64,000 bases of DNA from Pseudo-nitzschia pungens (Eukaryota; Bacillariophyta; Bacillariophyceae; Bacillariales; Bacillariaceae), in NCBI GenBank assembly GCA_037355855.1, contig CM074761.1:3429346-3493345 (forward strand). Reading direction: 5' to 3'. Of the stretch, positions 56,993-64,000 are shown piece by piece. Numbering within the stretch: position 1 is the stretch's first letter; every line of letters begins with the position of its first letter. The notes beneath the pieces are model-generated. The model searched no databases, was not told where the DNA came from, and was given only the letters and a program-made list of their open reading frames with translations. A program made the translations under genes and the position numbers.

Positions 56993-58711
56993 ATGGTGCC
57001 AAATATCCAAAAGAATACCATGATTCATGGAGAGTCGACTTCGATTTCCTCTGCTATAGGAGTGAAAAAGGATTGTCGTTTCGACTCGACAGTTAACACT
57101 ATCACAAACGCCCCTGTCGACGGCAAACCAAACTACAAAAATTTGTTCCGACTCCCAAGCTGGCGAGAACCATCCAGATTAGAACCGCATGTCAACATTG
57201 GTCTGATTCTGGATTCGACCAAAACGAAGGACCCACATGTCTCGGCCATAAACAAGCCAGCGAGTCTTTGTCAATTGACCTCCGTGGTTGTCCTCCAACC
57301 CGATACCCATGAAACGACACCACAATCCGTTCGAGACTCGGTAGGAACGTGGTTGCATTCCAATAAGGTTGCCGAGGGTGTCGAACATTTGGACTTCATC
57401 GGAACGGGGGTAGACGGCTGCAATCAAATGCTCACTTCGGAATCGATTCATGCGGTGTACATCATTGCCTTGAAGTAAGAGAAACATGCTTGAAGAAAAA
57501 AAGCAACATTTGTGTAGAACAGCGGACGGAACCGCTCTTCCTACAAAAGGGAGAGCGGTATATGACGCCAAATTTTTTTGAAATCTCACATGCCTCTGCA
57601 ACCATCTTTGTTTCGTGTCATGTGCTTTCAATGCAACAGCTCCCAAAAACACTACGTGCTGAAGGCCTTGAACGCGAAAAAACATGTCCTCGTCAATGAC
57701 CCTACATCGGTCAAGCTATCCGAATTCATGGAGGAACTCGAGTGTGCTAAGGAAAACGGAAAATTCATTCAAACGACTGCCATGTTCGTTCATCAATACC
57801 GCGTGCAACGCTTTCTAAATCATGTGTTGCAGGACGAAAAATTCGGACGCATCACCGAGGTAGATTCGTCCATACAATTGAATTGCAACGACCTCGAAAA
57901 AGTCGGAGTGAAAATGCCTCTTCAACCGGACCAAGGCTGCATTCGAGTCCTCGGCAGGTTTTGTGTCTTGGTCAGTACCATGTTTTTCAATCGGGTGGGG
58001 AGCTATGCAGAATCGGCCCGAGTCAAGTCGTGGAGGCGCGGAAGGAACGGAGAAATTGTAGCTGCTGACTGTACCGTCAAGTTTACAAATGTACGTGCAC
58101 AATCCAAAGCAAGCATAGGTCCCAGCAAAACGCATATGAGGCTGATAAACCAAAAAGAATTCGGGTTCATATCCTATCCTAACCCATTTTCAAACATTCT
58201 TTGCTTCTATTTTTCGCCATGTTCTTGCTACGTTCTCCCTTTGTGTCCGATTCCTGATTTCGTTCTATTCTGTTGTGAACGCTGTGTGATTCGTCCCTAG
58301 GATCGACAACTCAATTTCAACGTTGCATATATACAAACTGCAACGAGGCAATCCATAGAACTAAAAGGCACATCACGGTACGCAACAATGAACGATTTTG
58401 TCATCGAACACCCCGACGGTCTCGCTACGTATCGAGTCTATGACAGAAAGGCGCATGTGGACGGATGCAGACAGGCTTTGGATTGCGATTCGTTCGACAT
58501 AGGGATGGGCTTGGGTCAGGAGAAAGTTCTGTGGAGAACGTTTGTTACACTCGGCCACCGGCTCGACATCAACGGGGGCTGGAACGACAACGAGGCGATT
58601 GCCGAGTGCAAAGAACTTACCAGTGTTGCGTTGCAAATGAAGAAAATTCTGCTTGCCCTCATGGAAAGTTTGGAGAACGAGGGCATGGAAGTGCCAGTGA
58701 ACGGTTACTGA
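56993..58711 (+). CDS. GFO/IDH/MocA-like protein, probably catalytically altered
   Basis: Three exons, 56993-57474, 57640-58090 and 58301-58711, with introns 57475-57639 (165 bp) and 58091-58300 (210 bp), give 447 aa. The first junction restores HAVYIIALNSQKHYVLKALN, then AKKHVLVNDPTS, the family pattern of a strand, helix and strand ending normally in GKHVLCEKP. The catalytic Lys of EKP is replaced here (VNDP), and no GxGxxG-type nucleotide loop is visible in the N-terminal part. The rest (FVHQYRVQRFLN, FGRITEVDSSIQ, QPDQGCIRVLGR) follows the C-terminal domain of the family. It may be a non-enzymatic relative. It converges with Lon, with 185 bp between stops. Confidence 0.78.
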
Positions 58712-58896
58712 CAGAAATTAGAAAGACGATAAATTCACCAAAATACCAACCATCCTTTGCCCTTGTTCAATCGACACATCCAACATTCCTTTTGCTTCAT
58801 CATCCATATTATCAAGCAAGATACTTCAAATATTTATTCACTAAGAGCGGCATTTGTTCACTTTTAGATTGTGTATTTTGAAGCCAGATAATTGAT

Positions 58897-61800
58897 CTAT
58901 TGCTTCCCGAATACAGTTTCGTATACTGTCTCGTAATTCTCTGCGAAATGAACGTCCAAACCTTCTTTCAAGTAGTCGGGAATTTCATCGTAATCTCTTC
59001 GGTTGGCATTCGGAAGAATAATTAACTTTATTCCAGCTCGTCTTCCACCCATGATCTTCTCCTTTATCCCTCCCACTGCTAGAACCTTGCCTGTCAAACT
59101 CACTTCACCCGTCATTGCCAAGTCGTTCCGTATGGGTTTTCCAAGTGCGAGTGAAAGCATCGATGTCACCATTGCAATTCCAGCCGACGGACCTTTAATG
59201 AAAAAAAAAAAGCAGGGTCAGAAAATGATTATGAAAGAGGATTCTGAGATGCATAGTGTTTTACAACAACAACACCGACTACGTTTCGACAGCGATTGTA
59301 GACTTACCATCCTTCGGTGTGGCGCCCTCTGGGACATGCATGTGGATATCGGTTTTATCGAAAAAATCATTAGTGGGATCGATGTCCGCCAAGCGAGACC
59401 GTGCAACAGTGTATGCTATTTGAGAGCTTTCTTTCATAACGTCCCTGAGATTTCCTGTAGCCTTCAGCGTCCCACCTCCACGTTGTTTACCGTTCTCATC
59501 CAACCCACGTTTTATTCCCTGAGTTTCAATATAGAGAGCACTGCCACCCATGGCGGTGTACGCCAATCTATTGTGCGATTGGAATCAAAACAATTCTGCA
59601 TGTGAGATAGTCGGAATTTGAAACATGTATCGAATGGCATATATGCGACCACATGTGCGGTGCCGCGAAAATCGACAAATGCATGCGCATACGATGTCAA
59701 CCCCATCGACCAGAATCATTTCCGATACTCACCCCATAACAATACCATCCGGCAACGGATCCTTGTCATACAAACGATCGCTGGTGAAAATATGTTTTCC
59801 AACATAGTCCTCGAGGTTCTCTTCGGTTACTGTCCACGACTCCGATTTTCTCGTACTTTTCTTGGTGAGCTCGGTGCCCTCGCCTTCTGCAACAACTTGG
59901 AGAGCGAGTTTTCGAGTGATTCTGTCGATGTACTTCGATAAGTTACGAACTCCAGCTTCCCGAGCGTACCAGCGAACCAAACTTTCGATTGCGTCCCTGG
60001 CGATCCCTATGGTTGATGGAACATTTTCAGGAACCACGAACGTACCAAGAGGAGTTGTGATTTCGACGGAATCGGATGTAACTTTTGTCTCCTTCACCTT
60101 TGGCTCTTCCGTATCGTCGCTTTCCGATTCTTTTGATTCTGCATTTCCCTCTTTTTCTTCTCCTTCTTCTCCTCCTTCATCCTCAACTTTTTCGATCAAT
60201 AAACCATTGTCCCGCATCGACTTGGGGACGAGGTACTGTTCCCCAATGGCTACCTTTTCGGGAAAATCATACCCAGAGAGTCGAATCACTTCCATCCGAT
60301 CGAGAAGAGGCTCCGGTATGCGCTCCAATTCGTTAGCGGTGCACATAAATAGAACTTTACTGATATCGACGGGTTCGTCTAGATAATGGTCTAGGAAAGA
60401 CGTGTTTTGGCTCGGATCCAAAACCTCCAACAGCGCCGAAGCGGGATCTCCTTGGTGACTATGGCCCAATTTGTCGATTTCGTCGATGAGCACCACTGGA
60501 TTGAACGTACCCGTTTTCTTCAGTGCCTGGATGATCTTTCCCGGCATTGCCCCTACGTAGGTTCTTCGATGTCCCTTGATCTCGCTGACGTTGCTGAGAC
60601 CACCGACCGAGAACCGATAGAATTCTCTCCCCAACGCTTTCGCGATAGATTTTGCAATGCTGGTTTTGCCCGTCCCCGGAGGTCCCGAGAGACAAATGAT
60701 TTTTCCTTGCACACTGCCCTTGAGCTTTCCAACGGCAATGAACTCCAGAATAGTATCCTTCACGTCGTCGAGTCCGTAATGGTCGCGATCCAAGACTTGC
60801 CTCGCGTCCTGGATATCAAAGTTTTCGTCGCTGGTGATGTTCCAGGGAACCCCGCACAGCCAGTCGAGGTAGTTGCGGGTAACGGTGTATTCACTAGAAT
60901 TCATTTCTAGCGAAGAAAGCTTTTCCAACTCGGCTTCGATCGTCTTGTTCACTTCTTCGGGAATGTCCGAGTAGTTTGCCAACTGCTTTCGATATTTTTC
61001 GATGACTGCTTCCTTGTCGTCCCGCTCCATTCCGAGCTCCTTCTTGATCGATTTGAGTTGTTCCGTCAGAAAGTATCTGCGTTGCGATTCGCTCATCTTT
61101 TCCTCCACCTTGGATTGTATTTCCTGTTGCAACTTGCTCACTTCGCGCTCTTTCGAGAGCAAAACAAGCGCTTTGTGGAGACGCATCTCGGCATCTTTCT
61201 CTTCCAAGACGGCCTGCAAGTCTTCGGGACTGCTTCCGGCCGAGCACACGCTGGCCGCAAAATCGGCAAGCCGGTAGGGATCGTTTGCATCCAATCGCCC
61301 GGAAAAGAACTGGACGTTCTCCCGAAAGAGAGGATTGATCTGGGCGACTTCTCGAATGGTGCTCAGAATTTCGTTGATGAGTGCTCGGATCGTGTCGTCC
61401 GGCGACGACATCGGTCCCGTATAGTCGAGGCGAGGCCAGTGCGAAATGGTAACGTCGATGGGGGGTCCCAGGCTATCCACGCTCATGAGATTGACCCTCC
61501 GATGCGCCAGCAGCAGCACCGATGCCGCGGATCCTTCGTCCTCTTCCGACGACGAGGAGTGATCCCCTCCGGCACCCGCATCGGGATCATCGGTGAATCC
61601 ATTGCTGCCGCCGCGCCTACCACCCGAAACCCCGTTCGACGCCGACATCGACGATATCGATCCCGAACCGACTCCCCTCGTCAGCCGATGGATCTGCGCA
61701 AAGGTTCCCACCGAGTACAAATCGGAAGGATCCGTGATCACCTCGGGAGTGGGGAGCAACACGCCACCCTCGGAAACGCCCGTCGGATTTTTCTTTCTCA

Positions 61801-62191
61801 GGAACGCGCTGATGTACACATTGTTCCCCTCGTTTTCTCGCTGCAGTTTTTCGAGAGCGTCGATCGTGGCTGGCTCGGTGAGGGTCACGGACGTCACAAC
61901 TCCCGGGAAAAGAGGGCGGTTCGTGACGGGAAGCGCCAACACGTGCGGCATGCGAGGGGCTTCGTCCCCGTAGCCCACTCGGGATGGGATTTTGCTGGGA
62001 ACCAGCGCGGGGGAAAATTTCTTGTCGTCGTCGTTGTTGTTGTCGTTGTCACCGTTTTCACCGTCGCTATCGCCATCGCCATCGCTCGCACCGCTGGAGA
62101 AGAATCTGGGATGGTGAAACGACGACAAACCGAGTGGCCGGCAACCCGGCCATGCTTTCAAGCGGCTGTTTCGAACTCCAAGCCTCAGCAT
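58897..62191 (-). CDS. LON1: Mitochondrial Lon protease
   Basis: Three exons, 62191-59733, 59567-59308 and 59192-58897, with introns 59568-59732 (165 bp) and 59193-59307 (115 bp), give 1004 aa. The N-terminus ([20 protein letters not shown], then FFSS) is an Arg/Ser-rich mitochondrial presequence. A Lon substrate-binding domain follows ([14 protein letters not shown]), then an AAA+ domain with Walker A GPPGTGKT and Walker [13 protein letters not shown]. The protease domain contains [16 protein letters not shown] and the catalytic Ser909 in [11 protein letters not shown], formed across the last junction, and Lys952 in GGIKEK; the 43-residue gap equals that of E. coli Lon. Lon degrades damaged matrix proteins with ATP. 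Confidence 0.95.
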
Positions 62192-63283
62192 TTTTGTTGA
62201 ATTGAAATACAACGATCTCCAATACGCAGGTCCAATTCGTAATGTGAAAGTGACAAAGATTTGTGGTGGCAAGAACTAGTAATGGTATTGAGAGATGAGG
62301 CAGCATTCAGATTCTGAGATTTTGGGATTGATGAGTGGAACGAAATTCATACCGTATAACTTACTGTGAATCATCACCAATCACGTGAATTACAAGTAAG
62401 ATTACGAGTGGGATGGATGTGAAGTAAGGTTAACAGGAGGAAAACAGAAAACAATTCGAAGAAAATCGGCATGTTTGGAGATTGTGATGATCGACCCAAT
62501 CGACTATGAAGCATGCACTACAGACCAGCAGGGGCGTCTGACTCTCCTTCAACAATCTAGTATTAACCTTAAGTTAATTACCGCACTTATCAAACTTTTC
62601 CCAAAGCCATTGCGGGGTGCCGATGGACAGACAGAAGGAGTTTGAATGGTATCGTTGGGACGTACGTAGTCGGTGCCGTACAATAACTTTGGATTGTGTT
62701 GTTGTGGTCATGATAATAATAATGTTACGAATAACAATACTAACAGCAGAAGCAACAGCTGCAAGTTGGTCCCGAGTAAATTGACTGCTCACCACAACAG
62801 CCACATTGTGTTTGAAGGCATATTACAGCTATGTCCCTCATCCGTTACAGTATGTTCCGTGATAGTCGATAGTTTTTTGATTTGGATAGGTGAAGAACTC
62901 TCTGGTATTTACTCGTAGAAGTGGTTCCCTTGCAATCTGCATTCTACGAAGTAATAACAGTCACACGTATCCTTTGTACACTGTTGTTCGTATATTCTTG
63001 ATCCAGTATCGCCGTCCTGAAAGAAAATTGAAGTGAATGATATCCATTGCAACTCGACCAGTTGATCGGAAAGTAAGGCCTTCCGTTGTGTGCCATAGAG
63101 TAGCATTCCAAAACATGGGTTTGCGTCGGAACTCATTCATACTCTAGTAGGAGTGTTGAGATTTCGATGTGGTGACCTTCTTCGATAAAGCTTTCGCTTC
63201 GTTCACAACCAGTAGGTCTTTGGAAGTTCGCAAAACCAGTCGGTGCAGGTGTCGTTGTGGCCCCTTTAGGTTTAGATGCCGTT
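62192..63283. other. Intergenic, no gene seen
   Basis: This 1.1-kb space between two minus-strand genes holds the Lon promoter. A near copy of the recurring word (GTAAGGTTAA) lies at about 62424. No coding region is supported. Confidence 0.6.
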
Positions 63284-64000
63284 TCAAAATGAATTGAATA
63301 TTCTTTGCTCCGCCGCGGAGATTGTTGGTTCCTTTCCCTTTGATTTGTCTCTGAGATGGTCCCAGCTCTCGAAATTGGCAGTATCAAATGGATCTTTGAC
63401 CTCTGGAATCCATGGAGGATCAAGCTCTTTTTTTCTGAGCTTACCGAAATCAATGTCTCTGAACCATGAGTGGCCATAGATTTCATTGATCCCATTCGCC
63501 AAAGACCCAATCCGTTCGGCGGGATCACTCACAAACAATCTTTGAAGCAAATCTTTGAGTTCTGATGACATTTTGCCACCTGGGGGGAATTCATATTTCA
63601 GCCTGCAGATGCGACGATACAGATGGATTTGGTTCATGCCGTCAACGTAGAACGGTGTGGTGCCTTCCATCATCTCATAGGTCAATACACCAAACGACCA
63701 GTGGTCTGCTGCCTTGTCATGTCCACGATTCTGAATGACTTCAGGCGCTATGTACAAAGGTGTACCACATAACGTATAAGTTTTCCCTGTCACAAATTTG
63801 GCTGGCAATGAGAAAAAAGATGTATGAGTTGTCCGAAGCGATAACGCTTTTTTTAAATCAGAATAATAATAATATCTGAAACATCGCATTGGAGAAGGGA
63901 AAGGATTCAAACGTACCAAACCCAAAGTCAATTATGACAGGGTATCCATCTTCATCGATCATTACATTTTCTGGTTTCAAGTCGCGGTACAGGATATGAC
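63284..64000 (-). CDS. AGC protein kinase (PKA/PKG-like), partial
   Basis: Only the 3' part lies in the window: an exon from the right edge to 63917 and an exon 63801-63284, with an intron at 63802-63916 (GTACGT to CCAG, 115 bp). The first exon encodes the catalytic loop HILYRDLKPEN and the DFG motif (IIDFGF); splicing gives DFGFAKFVTGKTYTLCGTPL, then APEVI. The GTPLYIAPEV activation segment, YEMMEGTTPF and the WFRDIDF segment place it in the AGC group near PKA and PKG. The chain ends in FNSF, matching the FxxF hydrophobic C-terminus of PKA that docks on the N-lobe. It should be a cytosolic Ser/Thr kinase; any regulatory domain lies outside the window. Confidence 0.9.

Noticed and set aside
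61058..62200. Plus-strand ORF of 380 codons opposite Lon exon 1
   Set aside because: It is antisense to a conserved Lon coding exon and resembles no family.
1..64000. tRNA, rRNA or other structural RNA genes
   Set aside because: I looked for GGTTCGAATCC-type T-arm sequences and rRNA-like stretches and saw none. A covariance-model search would be needed to exclude them.

Overview
The window is nuclear DNA of a photosynthetic eukaryote, most likely a diatom or close ochrophyte. The evidence is the gene structure: single-copy genes on both strands, short GT-AG introns (77-210 bp), and no operons. Several predicted proteins carry the two-part plastid presequence typical of algae with secondary plastids, a signal peptide followed by a phenylalanine as in SAFAP, QAFAP or EAF. 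Content also fits: a lumenal PsbQ/Psb31-like protein, a homogentisate prenyltransferase and a plastid ClpS-like protein. The species cannot be named from this window.

Layout. 0-9.7 kb: a kelch protein (open at the left edge), a tiny protein with a plastid-type presequence, a four-fold CX9C protein, an ankyrin protein, a minisatellite and a ClpS-like protein. 9.8-18.2 kb: a sodium/proton exchanger with a long acidic N-terminal domain, an ABC-class P-loop ATPase with an RGG tail, and a coiled-coil protein. 19.3-24.3 kb: a three-exon FANCD2 gene. 26.5-41.7 kb: an unknown basic protein, TSR3, a secreted or plastid unknown, a CMP/dCMP-type deaminase, a lumenal PsbQ/Psb31-like protein, a small spliced unknown, a SAP-domain protein and homogentisate prenyltransferase. 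43.1-48.4 kb: asparagine synthetase, a peroxiredoxin-like protein with a frameshift, and a La protein. 48.4-57.0 kb: a gene-empty block of decayed, internally repeated DNA. 57.0-64.0 kb: a GFO/IDH/MocA-like protein, mitochondrial Lon, and an AGC kinase cut by the right edge.

The genes do not form one pathway. Loose themes are plastid function (ClpS-like, prenyltransferase, lumenal protein, SAP protein, peroxiredoxin-like protein), mitochondrial protein handling (Lon, possibly the CX9C protein), RNA maturation (TSR3, La) and DNA repair (FANCD2).

Splice models were built by eye. In each multi-exon model the exon lengths sum to a whole number of codons, and joining restores a conserved family motif wherever the family is known. 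The most unusual signals are a 10-bp word, GTAAGGTTAC/GTAACCTTAC, repeated in many intergenic spaces; a double twin-CX9C protein; a ClpS-like protein with a replaced N-degron pocket; and the decayed repeat block at 48.4-57 kb.
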